From NCBI GenBank assembly GCA_944390305.1, contig CALXPX010000012.1, positions 1 through 18,454 on the forward strand: a stretch of DNA of 18,454 bases, given 5' to 3'. Shown here piece by piece: positions 1 to 7,588 of the stretch; the stretch's first letter is position 1, and every line of letters starts with the position of its first letter. This DNA is from an uncultured Clostridia bacterium. Lineage in GTDB: Bacteria; Bacillota; Clostridia; TANB77; CAG-508. A program made the translations under genes and the position numbers. The notes under the pieces are model-generated. The model was given only the letters and a program-made list of their open reading frames with translations. It searched no databases and had not been told where the DNA came from.

Positions 1-15
1 TTATATTTTTATTTC

Positions 16-63
16 AAAAAAAAGTAAAGTGCATAAGTTTGGTACCTTTAACTTACACACTTT
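16..63 (-). terminator. Rho-independent terminator of the pseudo-ThrRS/coiled-coil unit
   Basis: Read on the minus strand, positions 63-50 pair with 39-26 in a 14-bp stem (two G-U pairs) around a 10-nt loop. Eight consecutive T follow (complement of A16-23). It lies 52 bases after the stop codon of the coiled-coil protein gene. A second, weaker stem (77-81 with 101-105, extended inward) lies between but has no T-run. The plus strand has no good T-run after the hairpin, so it reads as one-directional. Confidence 0.9.
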
Positions 64-114
64 ATTTTACACTATCTCAGGTTAGCATATTAAGTACTAT
101 CCTGATTTTTTATT

Positions 115-2301
115 TTATTTAATTTTTATAGTTTTTATTCTATAATTAAAGTTATCTATTTTTTCTAAAAGATTTATTTCTTCTACCATTTTTTTCTCTT
201 CTTTACATTTTGATTTACTATTTTTTTCTATGTCATTATCTTCTATTTTTACTAAAACTTTTGTAGATAAATCCATTCCTATAGGCAATGTATTATTTTG
301 ATTTTCAAAATATATTATATTACTATAATATATTACATTACGCTTGGCATTTAATTCTATTTTATATAGATTAATCTCTCTACTATCTTTTTTATCTGTA
401 TCTTTTTCTATCTCTTCTATTACTTTTGACGGATTTATATTTCCTATTATGTATTTTCCATTTTTTATTTTTTTATCTTCTTTTATTTCTATATATATTG
501 GCATTTGGGCTATTGATGTTGTTTTTTTATATGCATTTTCTAATACCTTTTTACATAACTTCATAGTTTCTTTAAATTCTTCTTTTGTTGTATTTTGACT
601 TATATTTAAAATTTTTATTTCATCTCTTTTAACTTCTCTATGTTCTTTATTTTTTAAAGTATTAATCTTAGTATAATCTTTTAGCAGATCTTCTAATTCA
701 TTTTCTTTTTTTGTAATCTTTTCTTTTAATTTTATTAAAGTCTTATCTATTATTTTATCATCTTCTAAATTATTTATAGCATCTAAGCAAAATTGTGATG
801 CATATATTATATCTAGTTCATTTTTACTTAATTCTTTTCTTTGTATCAAATCTACTTTACTGCCTAAAATTTCAAAATCTTGCTCTAGATTAAAACTTCC
901 TAATATTTTTTCTGTTTTCTCTTCTTCTACATTTCCTTCTTCTAATGCTGGAAGTTCATCTTTATTACTAAATCTCCAAAATTCGAAAATGCTTTTTTTG
1001 TGTTTTTCTATTTCTTTTATATATTCACTAGCATTTTTTATTTTCCTTGCTAAGTTTTCTTTTTTCAATTGCATTTGCTTAATATCTGCTCTCAAATTTC
1101 TTACTTTGATATTTACTTTACTTTCTTCTTCAGATATATTAATAAGCTCTTTTATTGTATATGAACCTGATACATGTATTTCTATGTCATTTTCTTTAAT
1201 TTCCTCTTTTTCTACTTTTTCATTTATCTTAGGAATAACAAATTTTTTAGATTTAAAAAAATATGATATTTTTTTAAAAAAACTTTTTTTACATTGCAGA
1301 AACATTGCAATTTGCTTTTCTTGCATTAAATAAATTTCATTTTGCTTTTTTATATATTCTTTTAGTTCATTTAATATTTTCTCTTTTTCTATTATTTCTT
1401 CTTGTAATCTTTTTATATTAGATTTTTTTCTTTCAGTCTGGTTATCCACAAAATCTGATAAATTAGATGCATTTATATTTATATTCTCATATTTTAATTC
1501 TAATTCTCCCAAATTATTAACATATGGTTTAAAAGTATATCTATAATTTGTTTCTGTAGTTAATATAAAAAGTGCTTTTAAAAGCATATAAAATTCCTTT
1601 GCTTTTTCTTTGGACTTATATATATTTCTATAATAACTATCAAAAATATTATTAATCTTAGTCTTTCCTGTGATATACAACTCATTTTTGCATACTTCAT
1701 AAATATTAGGCCATTCATTTGTAAAAAGCCAAATATAATTTTCTATATCATTTATTTCTTCTAAAGATAATATACTTTCTGAATAATCTAATCTGCTAAT
1801 TGGAACAAAGATCTTAGTATCCTCTTTTTCCAATTTTTTCTTTATTATGTAAAAAAGAACTGATGTCTCCCCTTCATTAGCTGGAAATAACATAAAATAT
1901 TTTTTTTCTTCTTCTGAATAATAGATTTGCCATAAATAATTTTTATCATATTTTACTAAATCTGGAATTTTTTTATTTAATTTTTCTTGCAAAGTTTCAA
2001 GTTTTTTTATTTCATAAACACTAGCTGACTCTAATACATTTACGAATATTTCTTTTATTTTTCTATCATCTGTAGTCAAGTATTCATAAAGTGGCTTTGA
2101 AAGTTTATATCTGTCTTTTAATTCTGCTGTTCTATCTAGTGGAGTTATTAATATTTCTAAATCATGTACTGAAATATAATCATATACTTTATAAGTATTT
2201 GACCCAGTATAACTATTTAAATGAATCTGACTTTTTTGTAATAATTTTTTAGGTATATTTTCTAAATCTAGTCCTATATATTCCAGCACATCATTTCTCA
2301 T
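115..2301 (-). CDS. Large coiled-coil protein of unknown function, coupled to a degenerate ThrRS
   Basis: I do not recognise this 728-residue protein as any functionally assigned family. The first 280 residues look globular, with mixed alpha/beta composition and Trp/Tyr-rich stretches such as LWQIYY near 123-128 and WLFTNEW near 191-197. Predicted coiled-coil stretches, rich in Lys and Glu, lie near 288-335, 392-436 and 515-545. Between the first two is a short basic-aromatic patch (FFKKISYFF, 341-349). No signal peptide is seen; the protein is probably cytosolic. The start is ATG at 2301, preceded by AAAGGAG (2319-2313). A TTG seven codons upstream (2322) would place that ribosome site inside the coding region, so I reject it. 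The gene begins 4 bases after the stop of the ThrRS paralogue, whose last codons contain its Shine-Dalgarno, so the two are almost certainly co-translated. Function is open; the partnership is the best clue. Confidence 0.85.
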   Translation of the reverse strand: MRNDVLEYIGLDLENIPKKLLQKSQIHLNSYTGSNTYKVYDYISVHDLEILITPLDRTAELKDRYKLSKPLYEYLTTDDRKIKEIFVNVLESASVYEIKKLETLQEKLNKKIPDLVKYDKNYLWQIYYSEEEKKYFMLFPANEGETSVLFYIIKKKLEKEDTKIFVPISRLDYSESILSLEEINDIENYIWLFTNEWPNIYEVCKNELYITGKTKINNIFDSYYRNIYKSKEKAKEFYMLLKALFILTTETNYRYTFKPYVNNLGELELKYENININASNLSDFVDNQTERKKSNIKRLQEEIIEKEKILNELKEYIKKQNEIYLMQEKQIAMFLQCKKSFFKKISYFFKSKKFVIPKINEKVEKEEIKENDIEIHVSGSYTIKELINISEEESKVNIKVRNLRADIKQMQLKKENLARKIKNASEYIKEIEKHKKSIFEFWRFSNKDELPALEEGNVEEEKTEKILGSFNLEQDFEILGSKVDLIQRKELSKNELDIIYASQFCLDAINNLEDDKIIDKTLIKLKEKITKKENELEDLLKDYTKINTLKNKEHREVKRDEIKILNISQNTTKEEFKETMKLCKKVLENAYKKTTSIAQMPIYIEIKEDKKIKNGKYIIGNINPSKVIEEIEKDTDKKDSREINLYKIELNAKRNVIYYSNIIYFENQNNTLPIGMDLSTKVLVKIEDNDIEKNSKSKCKEEKKMVEEINLLEKIDNFNYRIKTIKIK

Positions 2302-2305
2302 AGTC

Positions 2306-3481
2306 TTATTTTCTCCTTTCAAATTTTTCTATTACCTCTTCCATTGTATATTTTTTAGGTTCTTCCTTGCCATATCTTATAACTAAAATTTCATTATTAT
2401 TATATTCTTTTTTTCCAATTAAAACAATATATGGAATTTTAAATAATTTTGCCTTTTTTAATTTTTCTTCAACACTTTTATCTGTGAAATCTACTGAAAC
2501 CCTTACTCTTCTTTCTCTTAAATTTTCTTTCATTTGATTTGCATAATCTATATATTCATCTAATTCCGGAATAATCATACATTGAACTGGCGCAAGCCAT
2601 GTAGGAAATTCTCCTTGATACTTTTCTATTAAAATTGCAAGCATGCTCTCATAACTGCCTAAATCTTGTCTATGAATATATAAAGGAAATTTTTCTAATC
2701 CATCTTTATCTGTATATTTAAGATCAAATCTATGTGTTATCTCAAAGTCTATCTCTATTTTAGCAAGAAGCTTTCCATTATAAAATACTTGTATACTCGG
2801 TCCATACATTTTCGCATCATTATTTTCTATAAAATTTATATTTTTTTCTGTTAGAACCTTTTTCATAGCATTAATACATGTATCCCATTCTTTAATTGTA
2901 CCTATATATTCCTCTTTTTGTTTATCATTCCAATTTGAAATTCTAAATTCAACATTAAGACCTAATTTATTCATAAATAATTCTTCTAATTCTACAGATT
3001 CTTTAAGGACTTTTTCTAACTGTTCAATAGTCAAAAAAATACTAGCATCTGAAAAAGAATATTGTCTCATGCAAGTAAGTCCTCTTATTTTACTTGTAGG
3101 TTCATCTCTAAATACTGTAGATGTTTCACTATATTTTATAGGTAATTCTTTATAACTATGTTGTTTTGTAGAATACATACTACAATGGAATGGTCTTACA
3201 TATGGTCTTAATACTATAGAATTTGCTTCTTCTTCCGCTTCTATTGTAAAAATTTCCTTTTTCTCTAGTTCCCATCTATCTTCTATCATATATATTTCTG
3301 CTCTAGATGCACTAGGTGTTCTTACTATCATATACCCTCTTTTTTCTTCTTCATCTTCTACCATATCTCTTAAAATTTTAATCATTTTAGCACCATTTGG
3401 TAGAATAATAGGGAATCCCTTTCCTATATAATCTACTGTTGTATATATTTCTAATTCTTTTCCTAATTTACTATACTCCAT
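2306..3481 (-). CDS. Degenerate threonyl-tRNA synthetase paralogue (class II aaRS-like, probably not a ThrRS)
   Basis: This 391-residue protein aligns over its whole length with the C-terminal 60 percent of the ThrRS encoded at 4846-6777: class II catalytic core (about 7-295), then anticodon-binding-like domain (about 296-391). It starts where the ThrRS catalytic core starts, so TGS and editing domains are absent by design rather than by truncation; the gene has its own promoter and AAGGAGG site. Motif 2 FRDE (124-127) is kept. Key residues are lost: zinc Cys334 is Arg96, zinc His385 is Ser147, ATP-binding Arg375 aligns with Cys137, and the motif 3 Arg (527 in the neighbour, in GSSDRF) is Ser279 in GSYESM. 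Only the third zinc ligand remains (His270). The anticodon domain keeps the fold pattern but not the KIRE residues. Threonine recognition by zinc is therefore very unlikely and adenylation doubtful. Possible roles are RNA binding, small-molecule sensing or ligation of another substrate; these are inference. Confidence 0.85.
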   Translation of the reverse strand: MEYSKLGKELEIYTTVDYIGKGFPIILPNGAKMIKILRDMVEDEEEKRGYMIVRTPSASRAEIYMIEDRWELEKKEIFTIEAEEEANSIVLRPYVRPFHCSMYSTKQHSYKELPIKYSETSTVFRDEPTSKIRGLTCMRQYSFSDASIFLTIEQLEKVLKESVELEELFMNKLGLNVEFRISNWNDKQKEEYIGTIKEWDTCINAMKKVLTEKNINFIENNDAKMYGPSIQVFYNGKLLAKIEIDFEITHRFDLKYTDKDGLEKFPLYIHRQDLGSYESMLAILIEKYQGEFPTWLAPVQCMIIPELDEYIDYANQMKENLRERRVRVSVDFTDKSVEEKLKKAKLFKIPYIVLIGKKEYNNNEILVIRYGKEEPKKYTMEEVIEKFERRK

Positions 3482-3502
3482 CTTTCCTCCTTAGTTTTTT
3501 AC

Positions 3503-3511
3503 ATTATATCA
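3503..3511 (-). promoter_or_regulatory. Extended -10 promoter of the pseudo-ThrRS gene
   Basis: Minus-strand TGATATAAT (3511-3503) is an extended -10 (TG-n-TATAAT). No convincing -35 lies 17 bases upstream, where the preceding terminator hairpin sits. Transcription would start near 3496, just ahead of the AAGGAGG at 3492-3486. This suggests the two-gene unit is transcribed separately from the pilin-like gene. Confidence 0.6.
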
Positions 3512-3523
3512 TTTAAGAAAAAG

Positions 3524-3556
3524 AAAAAATAGTATTTTTTGTAAAATACTATTTTT
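3524..3556 (-). terminator. Terminator after the pilin-like/SUMF1 gene
   Basis: A perfect 14-bp inverted repeat (3525-3538 with 3543-3556, loop of 4) lies 55 bases after the stop at 3611. On the minus strand the stem runs into a T-rich tract (complement of 3529-3512). The stem also ends in T5 on the plus strand, but no plus-strand gene precedes it. Confidence 0.75.
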
Positions 3557-3610
3557 AATAATTTAAACATAAGCATTTTTGCTTCATATTGCAACTTTAT
3601 ATTAAATTCT

Positions 3611-4759
3611 CTATAAATATAAAGCTACTCGAAATCCTAATGTAGCATAGTCATTACTGTCTGGTATTTCATTATCCCTAATTGATACTGGTGCATACAC
3701 CCCTGTGTTTGCATAATATCCACCTCTACTAATGCGTTGATCAGTTAATGAAGCTTCCATTGTCCATTCAGCAATGTTTCCTGCTAAGTCGTATATGTTT
3801 TTTACTTTATAACTTTCACTTGAGCCACAAATAGTAACATTTCCTTTCCATTTATTTGTATTTACATCTTCGTTATAGTTACCTTTTCCCGTTGAATTTG
3901 CTACATATGAATTTATCATATCACAACTTGATGTCTTATAATTTTGGTCTATCCATAACATTATTGCATCCCATTGTACTCCATATATTAAAGTACTTGT
4001 TACATTATATTTGCTTTTATCTGTATACATTCCTTTAGCCTTTGCTACTGCTCCAGTATTTCCTATTTCTGTCATGCTGTCTCCCCATGCTATATTATTC
4101 CATACAGTTGCTCCTTTTTTACTTACTACTGTATCTATTCCATCTATATTTTCTTTTCCTGCTTCATATCTTGCTACATAAAATCCCTTATGATCCTCTA
4201 CACTTTGCTTCATGAGATTATATTCTTCTAATTCATTTGGATATCTATATCCTTCCTGTGAAGGTTCATGAAAATATGAAATTTCTTGAATTCTTTCATT
4301 ATAATAACTTGAATATCTCTCAAATTCATCTTCTTTTTCTACAGGAACCCATACAAATTGGTTTCCAATTAAACCATCTCCAGGTATATTTGCTTGATCT
4401 GTATATTTTTCTTTTGAGTATTTATTTTCATCTTCTTTACTATCAGGTATTACTATTCCTTCTGCTTTTGTTCCTCCTACATAATAAAATCCTTTTGGTA
4501 TTGTTACTCCCTCTACTTTTCTTATATAATTATCCAATACATCTGTTACTTGGTTCATTTCTTTTTGTTCATTTATACTTGCTTCTTCATATTTATCTGT
4601 TGTATTTTGTGCTCTTGTAAATATTCCATTACTTCCTATGCTTAAATTTATTGCTACTGCTGCCAATATTAATAGCACAATTATTGTTACAACCAAAGCT
4701 ATCAAAGTTATTCCTTGTTCTTTTTTTTCAATATTTTTAGCTCTTATCGTTTTATTCAT
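3611..4759 (-). CDS. Pilin-like N-terminal segment fused to an SUMF1/FGE-type C-lectin-fold domain
   Basis: The 382-residue protein starts with a type IV prepilin-like leader: basic residues, then EQG|ITLIALVVTIIVLLILAA (cut predicted after Gly16). Mature position 5 is Ala rather than the Glu typical of polymerising pilins. A short helical stretch follows (about 40-80), then an SUMF1/formylglycine-generating-enzyme-like domain with FVWVPV (about 134), GFYVARYEAG (about 192), NIYDLAGNIAEWT (about 323), RGGYY and a C-terminal GFRVAL. The catalytic Cys pair of true FGE is missing, so this is probably a ligand-binding C-type-lectin fold displayed at the cell surface, not an oxidase. The start has AAGGAGG. 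It lies 86 bases downstream of thrS with no clear terminator between, so some read-through is possible. The same fold occurs in variable proteins of diversity-generating retroelements, but no reverse transcriptase or template repeat was seen here. Confidence 0.85.
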   Translation of the reverse strand: MNKTIRAKNIEKKEQGITLIALVVTIIVLLILAAVAINLSIGSNGIFTRAQNTTDKYEEASINEQKEMNQVTDVLDNYIRKVEGVTIPKGFYYVGGTKAEGIVIPDSKEDENKYSKEKYTDQANIPGDGLIGNQFVWVPVEKEDEFERYSSYYNERIQEISYFHEPSQEGYRYPNELEEYNLMKQSVEDHKGFYVARYEAGKENIDGIDTVVSKKGATVWNNIAWGDSMTEIGNTGAVAKAKGMYTDKSKYNVTSTLIYGVQWDAIMLWIDQNYKTSSCDMINSYVANSTGKGNYNEDVNTNKWKGNVTICGSSESYKVKNIYDLAGNIAEWTMEASLTDQRISRGGYYANTGVYAPVSIRDNEIPDSNDYATLGFRVALYL

Positions 4760-4845
4760 ACTATCCTCCTTTTCATTAGTTTTTTATAAAATATATCAAA
4801 GTTACTTTTTTATCATTTGCATTATTATATTATTCATAAAATTTA

Positions 4846-6777
4846 TTATTTATATTCTTTAACTTCTTTTTGAATTTTTTCTAAAAATTCATCAACCTTT
4901 ATTTGACCTAAGTCACCTTGCTTTCTATCTCTTACAGACACTGCATTATTTTCAATTTCCTTATCTCCAACAATTAACATATAAGGTACTTTAGACAATT
5001 GTGCCTCTCTAATTTTGTATCCTGTTTTTTCGTTTCTATCATCTACTTCTACTCTTATACCTAAATTTAATAATTGCTTTTCTATTTTCTTTGCATATTC
5101 TACATGACCGTCTGTAATAGGTAGAATTTTAACTTGTTTTGGAGCAAGCCATAATGGAAATGCACCTTTTGTTTCTTCTATTAAAAATGCCATAAATCTG
5201 TCTGATGAACCTAATATTGCTCTATGTATTACTACAGGTCTATGCTCTTTTCCATCCTCTCCTATATATGTTAATTCAAATCTTTCTGGAAGAGCAAAAT
5301 CTAACTGACAAGTTGGAATAGTTATATCATGATTTAATGCTGTTTTTATTTGTATATCTATCTTTGGTCCATAAAATGCAGCTTCTCCTTCTGCTTCATA
5401 AAATTCTATTCCTAATTCTGTTAAAATTTCACGAAGTTGACTTTCTGCTGTTTCCCACATTTCATCATTATCTATATATTTTTCTTTATTATTTTTATCT
5501 CTTAAAGATAATCTATATTTAAAATTTGAAGCTGGGAACCCAAAGTCTTTTTGATATACCTCTTCAATTAATTTTAAAACTCTTCCGACTTCATCTTTTA
5601 TTTGGTCAGGTCTTACAAAAAGGTGTGCATCATTTTGGCACATTTCGCGTACTCTTTCTAGTCCACAAACACTACCACTAGCTTCATATCTAAAATCATG
5701 AGCAAGTTCACCTATTCTTATTGGTAAATCTTTATATGAATGAAGTGAATTTTTATATATAAGCATATGATGAGGACAATTCATAGGTCTTAATACCATT
5801 TCTTCTGTATCCATTTTCATGATAGGAAACATATCATCTTTATAATGGTCCCAGTGCCCACTAATTTTATATAATTCTGTATTAGCTAAAGATGGTGTAT
5901 ATACATGATGATATCCTAGTTTTATTTCCTTATCTTGAATATATCTTTCTAATAGTCTTCTTACTGTTGCTCCATCTGGTAGATACATAGGAAGCCCAGA
6001 ACCTACTAGTTTATGTGTCATAAATAAATTTAAGTCTTTACCTATTTTTCTATGGTCTCTTTGTTTAGCTTCTTCTAACATTTGCATATGTTCTTCTAAC
6101 ATACTTGCTTTAGGAAAAGAAATACCATAAATTCTTTGTAACATTTTATTATGCTCATCACCTCTCCAATAAGCTCCAGAATTAGATAATATTTTAACTG
6201 ATTTTACTTTTCCTGTACTCATTAAATGTGGTCCTGCGCAAAGATCTGTAAATTCACCTTGTTTATAAAAAGAAATTTCTTCATCATCTTTTAAATCGTT
6301 AATAAGTTCTATTTTATATGGTTGGTCCTTCATAAGCTCTAAGGCTTCTTTTTTAGGAAGTGAAAATCTTTCAATTGGTAAATCTTCTTTTATTATTTTT
6401 TTCATTTCCGCTTCTATTTTTTCTTTATCTTCTTCTGTAAAATTATTAGATACATCAAAATCATAATAGAATCCATCATCTATAGAAGGTCCTATTGCAA
6501 ACTTGGTATCTGGGAATAATCTTTTTACAGCTTGTGCCATTATATGTGAAGTTGTATGCCAATAAGCTTTTTTCCCATCTAAATCATTTTCAAAAGTCAA
6601 TATTTCTACACTACAATCACTATTTAACTTGTATCTTAAATCTTCTACTTTTCCATCTACCCTTCCACAAGTTGCCACTCTTGCTAATCCTTCACTTATT
6701 AATTTTGCAAGCTCTAAAATGCTAATTCCACTTTCTATTTCTTTAATAGATCCATCTTTTAAAGTAATTTTTATCAT
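4846..6777 (-). CDS. thrS: Threonine--tRNA ligase
   Basis: Charges tRNA-Thr with threonine in the cytosol. The 643-residue product has the full bacterial layout: TGS domain (1-62), second N-terminal editing domain with H74xxxH78 and Cys180 in DLCAGPH, class II core, and C-terminal anticodon-binding domain. Zinc ligands Cys334, His385 and His518 are present, as are motif 2 FRYE with Arg363, Arg375 and motif 3 Arg527, so it should be a normal, editing-competent enzyme. The start is ATG 6777 (MIKITLKDG), 9 bases after AGGAAGG. The reading frame stays open for 57 more codons upstream, but that stretch is the T-box leader and must not be annotated as protein. Expression should be controlled by uncharged tRNA-Thr through the T-box. 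A degenerate paralogue lies 1.4 kb downstream on the same strand. Confidence 0.97.
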   Translation of the reverse strand: MIKITLKDGSIKEIESGISILELAKLISEGLARVATCGRVDGKVEDLRYKLNSDCSVEILTFENDLDGKKAYWHTTSHIMAQAVKRLFPDTKFAIGPSIDDGFYYDFDVSNNFTEEDKEKIEAEMKKIIKEDLPIERFSLPKKEALELMKDQPYKIELINDLKDDEEISFYKQGEFTDLCAGPHLMSTGKVKSVKILSNSGAYWRGDEHNKMLQRIYGISFPKASMLEEHMQMLEEAKQRDHRKIGKDLNLFMTHKLVGSGLPMYLPDGATVRRLLERYIQDKEIKLGYHHVYTPSLANTELYKISGHWDHYKDDMFPIMKMDTEEMVLRPMNCPHHMLIYKNSLHSYKDLPIRIGELAHDFRYEASGSVCGLERVREMCQNDAHLFVRPDQIKDEVGRVLKLIEEVYQKDFGFPASNFKYRLSLRDKNNKEKYIDNDEMWETAESQLREILTELGIEFYEAEGEAAFYGPKIDIQIKTALNHDITIPTCQLDFALPERFELTYIGEDGKEHRPVVIHRAILGSSDRFMAFLIEETKGAFPLWLAPKQVKILPITDGHVEYAKKIEKQLLNLGIRVEVDDRNEKTGYKIREAQLSKVPYMLIVGDKEIENNAVSVRDRKQGDLGQIKVDEFLEKIQKEVKEYK

Positions 6778-6807
6778 ATAAACCATCCTTCCTATGTTCT
6801 TGAGAAT

Positions 6808-6841
6808 AAAAAACTCCAGAACATAAATAATTATGCTCTGG
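6808..6841 (-). terminator. Regulated T-box terminator ahead of thrS
   Basis: Minus-strand stem 6841-6831 pairs with 6826-6816 (11 bp with one G-U), followed by GAG and TTTTTT (complement of 6813-6808). It lies immediately after the T-box sequence, as expected for the alternative terminator fold that forms when tRNA-Thr is charged. Confidence 0.9.
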
Positions 6842-7050
6842 GGTACATATATAGCACGGTTCCACCCGGATATTTCACTTAATTTATAGGTTATAACGCA
6901 CCAAACGTCTAGCTTATTCACTAGAAGTATGAAGAGGTAGTTTTTCAAATATGTTTGCTTAAACCAGCTTTCAGCCTTAGGCTAGTTCTCTCTTATAAGT
7001 AACCTTTATTTTACTTTTTCTCTTACTTACTTTTACCCTTATTTTAATAT
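6808..7050 (-). promoter_or_regulatory. T-box leader (tRNA-Thr-sensing) of thrS
   Basis: Minus-strand leader RNA of about 270 bases to the thrS ATG. The conserved T-box GGGTGGAACCGTGC is at 6867-6854 and pairs with the 3' end of uncharged tRNA in the antiterminator. Upstream, Stem I can be traced: AAGAG near its base pairs with CTCTT, and AACTAGC pairs with GCTGGTT. Just before the closing strand is ACTACC, containing ACC, a threonine codon, as the likely specifier (ACT overlaps it, so the exact triplet is not certain). A terminator follows the T-box. The specifier fits the downstream gene. Confidence 0.93.
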
Positions 7051-7056
7051 ATATTT

Positions 7057-7084
7057 ATTATATCACGAAAAAATAATATGTCAA
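7057..7084 (-). promoter_or_regulatory. thrS promoter
   Basis: Perfect TTGACA (7084-7079), 16-base spacer ending in TGA, and perfect TATAAT (7062-7057) with an extended TG-n. Transcription should start near 7050, giving the T-box leader its expected length. Confidence 0.9.
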
Positions 7085-7124
7085 CTAAATTTCTTATTTT
7101 ATTAATATAATTGATGTATGAATT

Positions 7125-7586
7125 TTATATATTGTCTTTTCTAAATATACTTTTTAATTTTGAAATCATCTTTTCATACCAAGTCAATCTTATAGGTAAA
7201 TTATCATTATTTATATTTTCTTTTATTTTTACTTCATTATTCTTTTTAAATAAATTATCTGGATTATATTTTATTCTTAATTCTTCCTGATACTTTCGTT
7301 CATTTTCCGAATATTTATCTATTAAAGCTTTTTTTTCACTTTCATCTTTACACCAATAATTAATATTTAACATAGCTAATAGAGCTAAGGCATATTCAGT
7401 GAGATTTTGATTTCTTAAAGAAATACCTGGTTTTAATTTAAAATTATATTCTTTATCACTATTATTTTCAAAAAACTCTATTAGTTTAATAGGTATTTTA
7501 TCTACATTTTCTTTTTCCATATTATTTAAAACTTCTAACACTTGTGTATAAGAAATTCTTTTTTCATATGTTAATTCTTCTTTCAT
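7125..7586 (-). CDS. Small conserved-looking protein of unknown function
   Basis: I do not recognise a named family for this 153-residue protein. The N-terminal part (10-60) is helical, with a KIPIKLIEFFENN segment (about 36-48). A middle helix contains LALLAMLNINYWC (about 67-79). A charged helix then ends in YQEELRIKYNPDNLFKK (about 98-114), which looks like a family signature, followed by a low-complexity Asn/Lys linker and a basic Trp-containing tail. No signal peptide or membrane segment. The start ATG at 7586 is 2 bases after the stop of the DUF4116-like gene, and the GGAG used for initiation lies in that gene's last codons. The two are therefore translationally coupled and likely functional partners. 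Confidence 0.8.
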   Translation of the reverse strand: MKEELTYEKRISYTQVLEVLNNMEKENVDKIPIKLIEFFENNSDKEYNFKLKPGISLRNQNLTEYALALLAMLNINYWCKDESEKKALIDKYSENERKYQEELRIKYNPDNLFKKNNEVKIKENINNDNLPIRLTWYEKMISKLKSIFRKDNI

Positions 7587-7588
7587 AA

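Noticed and set aside
344..1333. Plus-strand open frames of 84 and 114 residues opposite the coiled-coil gene
   Set aside because: Low-complexity Phe/Ser/Ile-rich translations antisense to an AT-rich, Lys/Glu-rich gene, without ribosome sites.
2302..2322. TTG start seven codons upstream of the coiled-coil gene
   Set aside because: The AAAGGAG ribosome site would fall inside the coding region, and the ATG at 2301 is correctly placed behind it.
3571..3584. Small AAGCA-TTTT-TGCTT hairpin before the terminator of the pilin-like gene
   Set aside because: The stem is only 5 bp and has no T-run; the 14-bp stem at 3525-3556 explains termination better.
3611..4759. True formylglycine-generating enzyme activity for the SUMF1-like protein
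   Set aside because: The catalytic cysteine pair of FGE is absent and the domain carries a surface anchor.
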